From: an uncultured Clostridia bacterium
GTDB lineage: Bacteria > Bacillota > Clostridia > TANB77 > CAG-508
Direction of reading: 5' to 3'
Length of the DNA stretch: 21,853 nucleotides
Assembly: GCA_947584125.1 (NCBI GenBank)
Contig: CANPWI010000007.1
Location: 1-21,853 of the forward strand
Positions within the stretch are counted from its first letter, which is position 1. Each line of letters starts with the position of its first letter. Under the pieces are notes generated by a model that did no database searches, was not told where the DNA came from, and saw only the letters and a program-made list of their open reading frames with translations. Below are positions 13,968 through 21,853 of the stretch, in pieces. A program made the translations under genes and the position numbers.

Positions 13968-15995
13968 ATGAAAATAGAAAAAAATAAAATTATGTTAGAA
14001 GATGGATTAACAAAAGAATGGATTATAACAAATGGAATAGGTGGATATGCATCATCAACAATATTAGGATGTAATACAAGAAAATATCACGGATTACTTA
14101 TTGCTCCTTTCACACCTCCAGCAAGAAGATATTTAATTTTAAGCAAAATTGATGAAAGTATAGTAATAGATAATAATGAATATATTTTATATACTAATAT
14201 GTGTACAAACTATATTTCAGATGGTTATAAATATTTAGAAAGCTTTGAAAAGGATTATGTTCCAATATTTACATATAATATAGATGACATAACAGTTAAA
14301 AAGATAGTATGTATGGAACATGGTAAAAATACTGTTTGTATATTATATAAAGTAATTACAAAAGATAAACCATGTAAACTAAATTTAGCACCTATAATAA
14401 ACTTTAGAGATTTTCATCAAATGTATAAAGAGCCAGAATTTAATCTTAAACAAATTATAAATAACAGAAAAGTTAAAATTATTGTAAATGATAATTCTGA
14501 AACACCTATATATATGAATTTTAGTAAAGGAAATTACACAAAGCACGATAATGATACATTTAGAAATATGTATTATATTGAAGAAGAAAAAAGAGGTTTT
14601 GACCCAGAAGAAAATCATGCAGTTACAGGTGTTTATGAAGTAGAAATTGGAAAGAATGAAGAAAAAGAATTTACTTTTGTATGTTCATTAGAAGATAATA
14701 TTGATGAAATAGATGCAAGAAATGTTATAAATAAAGAAATAATAAGAATAAATGAACTTATGATAGATTCTGGTATGATAGAAATAAAAAAACAACAAAC
14801 ACACAGTCAGATAGAATTAATTAAAGATTTTATTGTTGCAACAGATAATTTTGTTGTTTACAGACCAAGTTTTGGACTACATACATTAATTGCAGGATAT
14901 CATTGGTTTTTAGATTGGGGAAGGGATGCTTTAATTTCTTTTGAAGGTTTATTATTAAAAACAAAGAGATATAATATAGCAAAAGAAGTATTATTAACAT
15001 TTACAAGAGATATAAAATTTGGATTAGTTCCAAATGGATATTCTGGTTTTGATAATAGACCATTGTATAACAGTGCTGATGCTTCATTATTATTATTTGA
15101 ACAAGTTTATAAATATATAAAATATACAAATAATATAAAATTCATAAAAGAGAAGATTTATCCAAGATTAAAGGAAATAATAATCTCATACCAAAATGGA
15201 ATAGATTTAGACGATAATAATATTTATCTTGATGATGATAATTTATTAGTAGCAGGAACTGAAAATACACAAAATACATGGATGGATGCAAAATGTGGAA
15301 CTGTTGCAATTACACCTAGAAATGGAAAAGCTGTTGAACTAAATAGTTTATGGTATAATGCTTTAAGAATAATGGAAGAATTATCAAAACAATTTGAAGG
15401 AAAAAAAGAAGCAAAAGTATATGAGGAAATGGCAAATAAAACTAGAGAATCATTTTATTTAAAATTTTACAATAAAAAAAGAAAATGTTTATATGATGTT
15501 TTAGGAGATGGAAAAATAAGACCAAACCAATTATTTGCATTATCTTTATCACACCCAATTTTAAATCCTGCATCAGAAGAAGCTGATAATATTATGAATG
15601 TAGTAACAAAAAAATTATTAAACAAATATGGATTAAAATCTCTTGCAAAAGGTGAAGAAAATTATGTAGAAGTATATGAGGGCGAACCACTAAAAAGAGA
15701 TATGAGTTATCATCAAGGTATTACTTGGCCATGGCTTTTAGGATTATATTATGATGCATTAAAAAATCAAATTTCAGCTCAAAAGGATAAAGATGTAAAA
15801 AAGAAATTACAAGAGCAGTTAAAAGAATTTAGAGAAAGTGTAACTAAAACATATTTAGATGAATTTTATAATAAAGGTGTTATAGGAAGCATTTCAGAAA
15901 TTTATGATTCAAAAGCACCTTTCTTACCAAAAGGAGCAATAGCACAAGGATGGAGCGTTGCAGAGGTATTTAGAATTATATTAGAAAATAAATAG
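13968..15995 (+). CDS. Glycogen debranching enzyme, GH133-type (archaeal-type GDE)
   Basis: Hydrolyses alpha-1,6 branches of glycogen or related alpha-glucan, in the cytosol. Seen: 675 residues, N-terminal domain with TNGIGGYASSTILGCNTRKYHGLL (21-44), middle beta-rich domain, and the C-terminal (alpha/alpha)6 catalytic barrel with GYHWFLDWGRDALIS (310-324; acidic D316 and D320), PNGYSGFDNRP, NTWMDAK and SYHQGITWPWLLG. These are hallmarks of the amylo-alpha-1,6-glucosidase family of the archaeal-type GDE. Length fits. AGGAG ribosome site at about 13951-13955. Inferred: debranching of storage glucan. No glycogen synthase or phosphorylase is in the window. Placed between yvcK-like and holA genes, it is likely in one transcript with them. 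Confidence 0.93.
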   Translation: MKIEKNKIMLEDGLTKEWIITNGIGGYASSTILGCNTRKYHGLLIAPFTPPARRYLILSKIDESIVIDNNEYILYTNMCTNYISDGYKYLESFEKDYVPIFTYNIDDITVKKIVCMEHGKNTVCILYKVITKDKPCKLNLAPIINFRDFHQMYKEPEFNLKQIINNRKVKIIVNDNSETPIYMNFSKGNYTKHDNDTFRNMYYIEEEKRGFDPEENHAVTGVYEVEIGKNEEKEFTFVCSLEDNIDEIDARNVINKEIIRINELMIDSGMIEIKKQQTHSQIELIKDFIVATDNFVVYRPSFGLHTLIAGYHWFLDWGRDALISFEGLLLKTKRYNIAKEVLLTFTRDIKFGLVPNGYSGFDNRPLYNSADASLLLFEQVYKYIKYTNNIKFIKEKIYPRLKEIIISYQNGIDLDDNNIYLDDDNLLVAGTENTQNTWMDAKCGTVAITPRNGKAVELNSLWYNALRIMEELSKQFEGKKEAKVYEEMANKTRESFYLKFYNKKRKCLYDVLGDGKIRPNQLFALSLSHPILNPASEEADNIMNVVTKKLLNKYGLKSLAKGEENYVEVYEGEPLKRDMSYHQGITWPWLLGLYYDALKNQISAQKDKDVKKKLQEQLKEFRESVTKTYLDEFYNKGVIGSISEIYDSKAPFLPKGAIAQGWSVAEVFRIILENK

Positions 15996-16005
15996 GGAGC
16001 AGGTT

Positions 16006-17025
16006 ATGACAATAGATGCATTAGAAAAAGAATTGAAACAAGGAATATTACAAGGAATATATCTTTTTTATGGTGAAGAATTATTTTTATTAGAAAATTG
16101 TTTAAAAAAGATAAAATCAAATTTTGGGGAATTAATATCTGGAATAAACTATATAAATATTGATGAACAAAATATAGATAATATAATAACAGATATGCAA
16201 ACACCAGCATTTGGATATGAAAAAAAATTAATAATTGTTAGAAATTCAGGTTTATTAAAAAAAGAAGGCAAAAAGAAAAATCCAAAATTAGATAATTTAA
16301 AGAAAAAAATAAGCGATTATATAATTAAAAATGAAGAAGAAATAAAAAATACTTTAGTTATTGTTTTTATAGAAGAAGACATTGGAAAAGATGATTTAGT
16401 AAAAACAATAGAAAAAGTAGGAGTTATTTGTAATTTCGAAAAACAAAAGCTCCCTCAAATTATTGCAAGAATGAAAGCTATTTGTAATGCATATAAAGTA
16501 AATATAGATGATAATACAATGAGGTATTTTATTGAATGTTGTGGTACAAGTATGCAAGATTTAATTAATGAAATACGAAAACTTATAGAATATGCAGGTG
16601 AAAATGGAACAATAACTAAAGAAAGTATTGATTTATTATCTATAAAACAAATAGATAGTGTAATATTTGACTTAACAGATAGTTTAGGAAAAAAAGATAT
16701 AAAAGAAGCTATGGTTGTTTTAAATAATTTGATATATTCAAAAGAACCAGTACAAAAAATACTAATAACCTTGTATAATCATTTCAAAAAATTATATATA
16801 GTGCTACTTGCTAAAAAATATAATAGAAACATAGCTGAAAGCTTAAACTTAAAACCAAATCAAATGTTTTTAACAACAAAATACCAAGCACAAACAAAAT
16901 ACTTTAATGAAAAAGAATTAAAAAATATTTTATTAGAACTTATAAACCTAGATGCAAACTATAAATCAGGAAATATAGATTTAAATGTTGGATTGGAAGC
17001 AATATTGTGTAGATATTGTAGTTAA
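16006..17025 (+). CDS. holA: DNA polymerase III delta subunit
   Basis: Part of the clamp loader; delta opens the sliding clamp. Seen: 339 residues, N-terminal sequence LQGIYLFYGEELFLLE (the usual HolA opening), a divergent AAA-like fold, and a C-terminal helical collar with conserved YNHFKKLYIVLLAK and LLELINLDANYKSG. No Walker motif is expected, since delta does not bind ATP. It starts 11 bases after the debranching-enzyme stop codon, with AGGGAG at 15994-15999, so expression is coupled to the upstream run. Length is typical. Confidence 0.94.
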   Translation: MTIDALEKELKQGILQGIYLFYGEELFLLENCLKKIKSNFGELISGINYINIDEQNIDNIITDMQTPAFGYEKKLIIVRNSGLLKKEGKKKNPKLDNLKKKISDYIIKNEEEIKNTLVIVFIEEDIGKDDLVKTIEKVGVICNFEKQKLPQIIARMKAICNAYKVNIDDNTMRYFIECCGTSMQDLINEIRKLIEYAGENGTITKESIDLLSIKQIDSVIFDLTDSLGKKDIKEAMVVLNNLIYSKEPVQKILITLYNHFKKLYIVLLAKKYNRNIAESLNLKPNQMFLTTKYQAQTKYFNEKELKNILLELINLDANYKSGNIDLNVGLEAILCRYCS

Positions 17026-17035
17026 GTACAATAAG

Positions 17036-17078
17036 AAAAATAAATAGAAATATTTTTGTATTTCTATTTATTTTTTTT
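17036..17078 (+). terminator. Strong intrinsic terminator after holA
   Basis: A 17-bp stem (AAAAATAAATAGAAATA and its complement), a 6-base loop TTTTTG and a long T-run (17071-17078). It ends the murB-to-holA run. Confidence 0.9.
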
Positions 17079-17089
17079 ATTGTTTCATA

Positions 17090-17095
17090 TATAAT
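17090..17095 (+). promoter_or_regulatory. Probable -10 box of pgsA
   Basis: TATAAT is present just after the holA terminator and 32 bases before the pgsA ATG. No convincing -35 box is visible (TTTATT at 17 bases). A promoter is needed here since a strong terminator precedes it. Confidence 0.4.
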
Positions 17096-17126
17096 AAAGA
17101 AAATTAAATACAAGGAGAAGTGACAA

Positions 17127-17729
17127 ATGAATTTAGCAAATAAATTAACAATTTTTAGAGTTTTTTTAGTACCAATAATGGTAATAATACCTTTTTTTAA
17201 TATACAAGGCACTTTTTTAAGTGTACCAGTAAAATTATGGATTATAAACTTTATATTTGTTATTGCATCAATAACAGATAAACTTGATGGTCACATTGCA
17301 AGAAGCAGAAACCAAATAACTACTTTTGGAAAGTTTTTAGATCCTATAGCAGATAAAATTCTTGTAATATCTGCTATGTTAATGCTTGTAGAAATGGGAA
17401 ATTTACCATCATGGATACCTATAATAGTAATTACTAGAGAATTTTTAGTATCAGGGTATAGACTAGTTGCTGCCTCAAAGGGAGGAGAAGTAATTGCAGC
17501 AAATTTATGGGGAAAATTAAAAACAGTTACTCAAATGTTTGCTATAATATTATCTTTTATAAATATTAACAATACAAATGTATTTGGTAAATGTTTTAAT
17601 GGAAGTTTAACAGGAGTAGAATTTGTAATAAATTTAATAACAACAGTTCTTATGATAATTTCCGTTATAGCAACTATATTTTCAGGGTATGAATATATGA
17701 AAAATGGAAAAGATTTGTTAAAGGATTAA
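17127..17729 (+). CDS. pgsA: CDP-diacylglycerol–glycerol-3-phosphate 3-phosphatidyltransferase
   Basis: Membrane enzyme that makes phosphatidylglycerol-phosphate from CDP-diacylglycerol and glycerol-3-phosphate. Seen: 200 residues, several hydrophobic segments, and the complete CDP-alcohol phosphotransferase motif: D51, D54-G55, A58-R59, G68, D72 and D76 (within TDKLDGHIAR and GKFLDPIADK). An AAGGAG ribosome site lies at 17112-17117. It shares its glycerol-3-phosphate substrate with PlsY, encoded about 10 kb upstream. It begins a short same-strand unit with ligA (21 bases downstream) and a small protein. Confidence 0.96.
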   Translation: MNLANKLTIFRVFLVPIMVIIPFFNIQGTFLSVPVKLWIINFIFVIASITDKLDGHIARSRNQITTFGKFLDPIADKILVISAMLMLVEMGNLPSWIPIIVITREFLVSGYRLVAASKGGEVIAANLWGKLKTVTQMFAIILSFININNTNVFGKCFNGSLTGVEFVINLITTVLMIISVIATIFSGYEYMKNGKDLLKD

Positions 17730-17750
17730 AATACGAAAGGATGTTATATA

Positions 17751-19748
17751 ATGAACAAAATGCAAGCAAAAAAAAGAATAGATGAGCTAAGGAAGGAAAC
17801 TAACTATCATGCAAAAAAGTATTATGATGATGATGAACCTGAAATAAGTGATTTTGAATATGATATACTTATGAATGAATTAAAAAATTTGGAAAAGCAA
17901 TATCCTGAGTTCATAACAAGTGATTCTTTAACACAAAAAGTAGGAGGTACTGTAAAAAAAGGATTTAAAAAAGTAGAACATGAAGTACCATTACAAAGTT
18001 TACAAGATATATTTAACTTTGATGAACTATATAGTTTTAATGAAAGAATGAAAAAGTCAGCAGAAGAATTTGGCAAGGACTTAAAATATGTTGTAGAAAC
18101 AAAAATAGATGGATTATCAGTTGCTTTAAAATATGAAAATGGAAAATTAGTAGAAGGAGCAACAAGAGGTAATGGTCAAATAGGTGAAGATGTTACAAAT
18201 AATATAAAAACAATAAAGACTATACCACATACATTAAAAGAAGAAATTAACATAACCGTTAGAGGCGAAATTTTTATTTCAAAAGAAGATTTTGAAAAAT
18301 TAAATGAGGAACAAGAAGTATTGGATGCTCCACTTTTTGCAAATGCAAGAAATGCTGCTGCCGGTTCTTTAAGACAATTAGACAGTAAAATAACAGAAAA
18401 AAGACCACTAGACATTTATTTATTTAATGTTCAAAAAATAGAAGGAAAAACATTTACATCTCATTATGAAGAATTAAACTATTTAGAAAGTTTAGGTTTT
18501 AATGTAAATCCAGTTAGAATTTATTGCAATAATATAGATGAAGTTATAAAAGCAATTAATAAAATAGGTGATGATAGAGAAAAATTAACATTCGGAATTG
18601 ATGGAGCAGTTGTAAAAGTAGATGATTTAGAATTAAGAGAAAAAATAGGTACAACATTTAAAACTCCTAAATGGGCAATAGCTTATAAATATCCACCAGA
18701 AAAAAAAGAAACAATTTTAAAAGATATAGTGTGTCAAGTTGGTAGAACAGGTCAAATTACACCAATGGCAATACTTGAGCCAGTTAAAGTTGCAGGTTCT
18801 ACAATATCAAAAACAACTCTTCATAATGAAGATTTTATAATAGAAAAAGATTTAAAAATAGGTGACCATGTTGTAATACAAAAAGCAGGAGATGTTATTC
18901 CAGAGATTGTAGAGGTTATTAAAAATAAAAGAACAGGAGAGGAAAAAGAATTTAAAATGCCTAGTACATGTCCTGTTTGTGGTGGACCTGCAATTAGGGA
19001 AGAAGGAGAATCGGCAACAAGATGTATAGGAATAGAATGTCCAGCTAAAAGATTAAGAAATATAGTTCATTTTGTTTCAAAAGAAGGAATGAATATAGAT
19101 GGCTTAGGATATAACATAGTAGAAACCTTATTAGAAAAAGGATTAATTAAGGATATTTCTGATATATATTTTTTAACAAATGAAGATATAAAAACATTAA
19201 AGAAAAATGGTGCTAAATTTGCAAGTAATTTAGTTACAGCAATAGAAAATAGTAAACAAAATGGATTAGATAAATTAATTTGTGCATTAGGAATTAGGCA
19301 TGTAGGTACAAAAACTGCAAAAACACTTGCTAGAAAATATAAAACAATAGATGACTTACAATCTGCAAGTTTGGAAAGCTTAGCTATGACAGATGATGTT
19401 GGAGAAATAATGGCACAAAGCATATATGACTTTTTTAGACAAGAACAAACAACAGATTTAATAAATAAATTAAAACAAGCAAATGTTAATATGGGAATTC
19501 AAGAAGAAAATAAACTTGATAATAGGTTTGAAGGAATGACTTTTGTCTTAACAGGTAGTTTAGAAAATTATACAAGAGATAAAGCAAGTGAAATAATAGA
19601 AAATTATGGAGGAAAAACATCTTCGTCTGTTTCAAAGAAAACAACTTATGTTTTAGCAGGAGAAGAAGCTGGAAGCAAACTTACAAAAGCACAAAGCTTA
19701 GGAGTACAAATAATTACAGAGGAGCAGTTTGTAAGCATGATACAATAA
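17751..19748 (+). CDS. ligA: NAD-dependent DNA ligase
   Basis: Seals nicks in DNA with NAD+, used in replication and repair. Seen: 665 residues. Ia domain with HAKKYYDDDEPEISD; adenylation motif ETKIDGLS with the nucleophile Lys at 118; further motifs TRGNGQIGEDVT and FGIDGAVVKVDD; an OB fold with QVGRTGQITPMA; a zinc finger C407/C410/C425/C430; helix-hairpin-helix region (about 435-575); and a C-terminal BRCT domain from about 590. All domains are intact and the length is typical. AAAGGA ribosome site at 17736-17741. Confidence 0.98.
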   Translation: MNKMQAKKRIDELRKETNYHAKKYYDDDEPEISDFEYDILMNELKNLEKQYPEFITSDSLTQKVGGTVKKGFKKVEHEVPLQSLQDIFNFDELYSFNERMKKSAEEFGKDLKYVVETKIDGLSVALKYENGKLVEGATRGNGQIGEDVTNNIKTIKTIPHTLKEEINITVRGEIFISKEDFEKLNEEQEVLDAPLFANARNAAAGSLRQLDSKITEKRPLDIYLFNVQKIEGKTFTSHYEELNYLESLGFNVNPVRIYCNNIDEVIKAINKIGDDREKLTFGIDGAVVKVDDLELREKIGTTFKTPKWAIAYKYPPEKKETILKDIVCQVGRTGQITPMAILEPVKVAGSTISKTTLHNEDFIIEKDLKIGDHVVIQKAGDVIPEIVEVIKNKRTGEEKEFKMPSTCPVCGGPAIREEGESATRCIGIECPAKRLRNIVHFVSKEGMNIDGLGYNIVETLLEKGLIKDISDIYFLTNEDIKTLKKNGAKFASNLVTAIENSKQNGLDKLICALGIRHVGTKTAKTLARKYKTIDDLQSASLESLAMTDDVGEIMAQSIYDFFRQEQTTDLINKLKQANVNMGIQEENKLDNRFEGMTFVLTGSLENYTRDKASEIIENYGGKTSSSVSKKTTYVLAGEEAGSKLTKAQSLGVQIITEEQFVSMIQ

Positions 19749-19771
19749 AAAAGTAGGGAAGGAGAATATTA

Positions 19772-20038
19772 ATGAATAATAAAGAAATAGACGAAAATTT
19801 TGAAAAATTCGAAAAGCAATTAGATGATGGATTTCAAGTATATTTCAATTATGTTAATAATAGATATTTAGTTTTTAAAACAACAGAAAACTGTTACACG
19901 CAAAAACTAATAACTATAAGTGAGAAAAATCCACAACCACGAATGTCTATGATAACTAAAAAAAGACTAGTAGAAATGTTCCCATTTATGGAAGATGTAG
20001 AATTTAAAATAACAGGTGATATAAATTTTAAAGATTAA
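19772..20038 (+). CDS. Small hypothetical protein after ligA
   Basis: Not recognised. Seen: 88 residues, AAGGAG ribosome site at about 19758-19764, 23 bases after ligA and ended by a terminator, so it is probably cotranscribed with pgsA and ligA. No signal or membrane segment. Acidic N-terminal helix, a beta strand GFQVYFNYVNNRYLVFKT in the middle, and a C-terminal helix MSMITKKRLVEMFPFMEDVEF. The pattern suggests a compact alpha/beta fold. Function unknown. Confidence 0.7.
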   Translation: MNNKEIDENFEKFEKQLDDGFQVYFNYVNNRYLVFKTTENCYTQKLITISEKNPQPRMSMITKKRLVEMFPFMEDVEFKITGDINFKD

Positions 20039-20065
20039 CCCAAAAATCTAGGGTTAATCTTTTTT
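20031..20065 (+). terminator. Intrinsic terminator after the ligA unit
   Basis: AAGATTAACCC pairs with GGGTTAATCTT around a 9-base loop, then a T-run to 20065. It overlaps the stop codon of the small protein and lies between convergent genes; the minus-strand side is weaker. Confidence 0.9.
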
Positions 20066-20087
20066 ACAATATAAAAATTATGCTTTC

Positions 20088-21818
20088 TTATTTATGTGGA
20101 TTTACATATAAAGTTTTTTGACCAGTATAAATAACCATACCAGGTTTTGAATTATTAGGTTTTTTTACATTTTTGACAAAGGTGTAGTCTACTGGAACAT
20201 TAGAAGAAGATTTTGCTTTGCTATAATATGCAGCTAAACTTGCACATTTTTCAATAATTTCAATAGGTATGCTTTCATTATTTGTTCTTAATATAACATG
20301 ACTACCATGAATATCTTGAGTATGAAACCAAATGTCATAGCTTTTAGCAAGTTTTGTAGTTAAATAATCATTTTGTTTATTATTTTTTCCAATTAATACT
20401 TGATAACCGTCAATACTATATTCAATTGGAACCCAAGTAGTATCTTTAATTTTCTTTTTATTTTGTTTTTTCTTTATATTAACTTTTTTTGCATTATAAG
20501 AACGGTCTTTTACTAAAATAGTTTCAGATATTTCTTGATATATTTCATCAAGTTCTTCTATTTTTTTACTATTTTCTAATTCGTAAATAATACTTTCAAT
20601 ATAATTTAATTCTAAAAGTGTTAATTTTTTTTGCTCTGTTGCAAATTCAAGTGCATTTTTTAATTTATTATATTTTTTAAAATATATACTAGCATTAACA
20701 TGAGGAGTTTTAGATTTATCTAAAGGTATTTTTATCAAATTATTATTATCATAATAATTTTCAAGTTCAATAAATTCTAAATTAGAGTTTGGTATTTTGT
20801 ATAAATTTGCTGTAATTAATTCACCATATAATTTGTATTTGTCCATATTTTTACATTCTATAATTTTTTCATTTATTTGAACTAGTTTCTTTTTGTATTT
20901 ATTAAGGTTATTCAAAATTAATCGTAATAGAGTGTTTTTATAATTTATTAAAGTATCTTCTTCTTCCTTAATATAATAAAAATCATCAATAAAAAAATTA
21001 ATAGATAAACTATTTTCCTTATTTATCAAATCTATAGAATAATCTTTTTTAGAGCTTTCATAATTAAATAAAACAGCAGAAACATTATCAGAATTTATAT
21101 TATTAATTATTTTTTTTAGATAATTGTATATTTCCTTTAAAGATTCCTTAGATATAACATCTAAATTTAATTTATTAATAATAAATTCTATAGAATTTTT
21201 ACTAATTCCAGTGTATGTATCTGAAATTATTTTACTTATATTATTTATGCTTATATTTTCATTATTAATAGAATTATAAAATTCATCAAAACTTGAAACA
21301 TCAGTAAAACTAATTTTATTAGAGCTAGGTAGAATATAGGGATGAGCAGGCAAAATAGTTCTAATTGAATTTGAAGATGAATCTAAATGCCTTAAACTAT
21401 CTATAATAACATTATTTTCATTAACTAGTATTATATTACTATGTTTACCCATTAATTCTATTATCAGTTTTCTTGTTGTTAAATCATTAAGTTCATTATA
21501 ACCCTCAAAAGTAATTATAACTAATCTCTCTAAATCTGGATTTTCAATTTCTTTAATCTTCATTCCAATTAGATACTTTCTAAGAAGCATACAAAAATTA
21601 GGAGCATTTAAAGGATTAGGTTTAGAATGTGTTGTTAAGTTTATACGATAATTCCCAGATGCTATACAAATATCTAATGCATAATTTTTCCCAGAAGAAT
21701 AAATACCTAATATAATCTCATTATTATTAGGTTCAAATACTTTATTTATTTTTCCATTTACAATAGAATTTCTTAATTCAGTTATAATACTTTTTGTAAT
21801 TAATCCATCAAACGCCAT
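20088..21818 (-). CDS. rqcH: Ribosome quality-control factor RqcH (NFACT family, FbpA-like)
   Basis: Known: RqcH binds stalled 50S-peptidyl-tRNA complexes and directs alanine tailing; it was formerly annotated as fibronectin-binding protein (FbpA). Seen: 576 residues from ATG at 21818 (MAFDGLITKSI, the family N-terminus, GAGGATA ribosome site just upstream on the minus strand); an in-frame ATG 15 bases earlier lacks a ribosome site. NFACT-N domain with NPLNAPNFCMLLRKYL (68-83) and ELMGKHSNIILV; helical and coiled-coil middle; NFACT-R domain near the C-terminus (TTWVPIEYSIDGYQVLIGKN and DIWFHTQDIHGSHVILR). Odd: the essential Asp-Arg pair (D97-R98 in B. subtilis) reads E97-R98. Transcribed alone on the minus strand, convergent with the ligA unit. 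Confidence 0.95.
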   Translation of the reverse strand: MAFDGLITKSIITELRNSIVNGKINKVFEPNNNEIILGIYSSGKNYALDICIASGNYRINLTTHSKPNPLNAPNFCMLLRKYLIGMKIKEIENPDLERLVIITFEGYNELNDLTTRKLIIELMGKHSNIILVNENNVIIDSLRHLDSSSNSIRTILPAHPYILPSSNKISFTDVSSFDEFYNSINNENISINNISKIISDTYTGISKNSIEFIINKLNLDVISKESLKEIYNYLKKIINNINSDNVSAVLFNYESSKKDYSIDLINKENSLSINFFIDDFYYIKEEEDTLINYKNTLLRLILNNLNKYKKKLVQINEKIIECKNMDKYKLYGELITANLYKIPNSNLEFIELENYYDNNNLIKIPLDKSKTPHVNASIYFKKYNKLKNALEFATEQKKLTLLELNYIESIIYELENSKKIEELDEIYQEISETILVKDRSYNAKKVNIKKKQNKKKIKDTTWVPIEYSIDGYQVLIGKNNKQNDYLTTKLAKSYDIWFHTQDIHGSHVILRTNNESIPIEIIEKCASLAAYYSKAKSSSNVPVDYTFVKNVKKPNNSKPGMVIYTGQKTLYVNPHK

Positions 21819-21853
21819 AATAAATATCCTCATTTCATATTTAAAAATTCTAT

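Noticed and set aside
1..21853. tRNA, rRNA, riboswitch, insertion sequence, prophage or CRISPR locus
   Set aside because: No cloverleaf, conserved rRNA segment, known aptamer motif, transposase or phage structural gene was seen on either strand.

Overview
The window is very AT-rich (most codons end in A or T), with strong AGGAGG-type ribosome sites, consensus sigma-A promoters and short hairpin terminators. Its gene content (RqcH, MurB with an active-site Ser, C4 zinc-ribbon L32, an NAD-dependent ligase, a der-plsY-gpsA run) points to a low-GC Firmicute of the class Clostridia. An uncultured gut-type lineage is plausible, but the sequence alone does not name the genus. There are no tRNA or rRNA genes, no CRISPR array and no transposase, and no gap without a gene exceeds about 180 bases.

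Left end (1-2200): two tandem surface-protein genes, the first cut by the window edge. The complete one couples a prepilin-like N-terminus to about eleven GLUG-type repeats. The two genes share almost identical 3' ends. Next is a YgjP/DUF45-type metallopeptidase homologue (2215-2886) whose HExxH motif reads HQFCH and whose promoter carries a LexA/SOS-like box.

Centre left (2900-9020): pyruvate kinase on its own promoter; rpmF on the minus strand, divergent from a dCMP deaminase, each with a near-perfect promoter; then der-plsY-gpsA followed by a coiled-coil zinc-ribbon protein. This run joins ribosome assembly with the first steps of phospholipid synthesis (GpsA makes glycerol-3-phosphate, PlsY acylates it). 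PgsA, further right, also draws on glycerol-3-phosphate.

Centre (9020-11060): accessory-looking genes: a small minus-strand hypothetical, a lipoprotein with a Ser/Glu-rich linker, and a two-gene unit of an XRE-type regulator and a small protein, closed by a good terminator.

Right half (11135-20065): murB, a divergent membrane-anchored YvcK-like protein, a tiny Asn/Lys/Glu-rich protein, a GH133-type glycogen debranching enzyme and holA, all tightly spaced on one strand; a strong terminator; then pgsA, ligA and a small hypothetical. The minus-strand rqcH gene (ribosome-associated quality control) fills the right end.

Most of the window is ordinary housekeeping. The points that deserve a second look are the HQFCH metallopeptidase homologue under a SOS-like site, the YvcK-like protein that has lost its family nucleotide-binding motifs and gained a membrane anchor, the Asp-to-Glu change at the key RqcH position, the pilin/GLUG tandem pair, and the XRE two-gene unit. 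I found no convincing complete new defence or mobile system.
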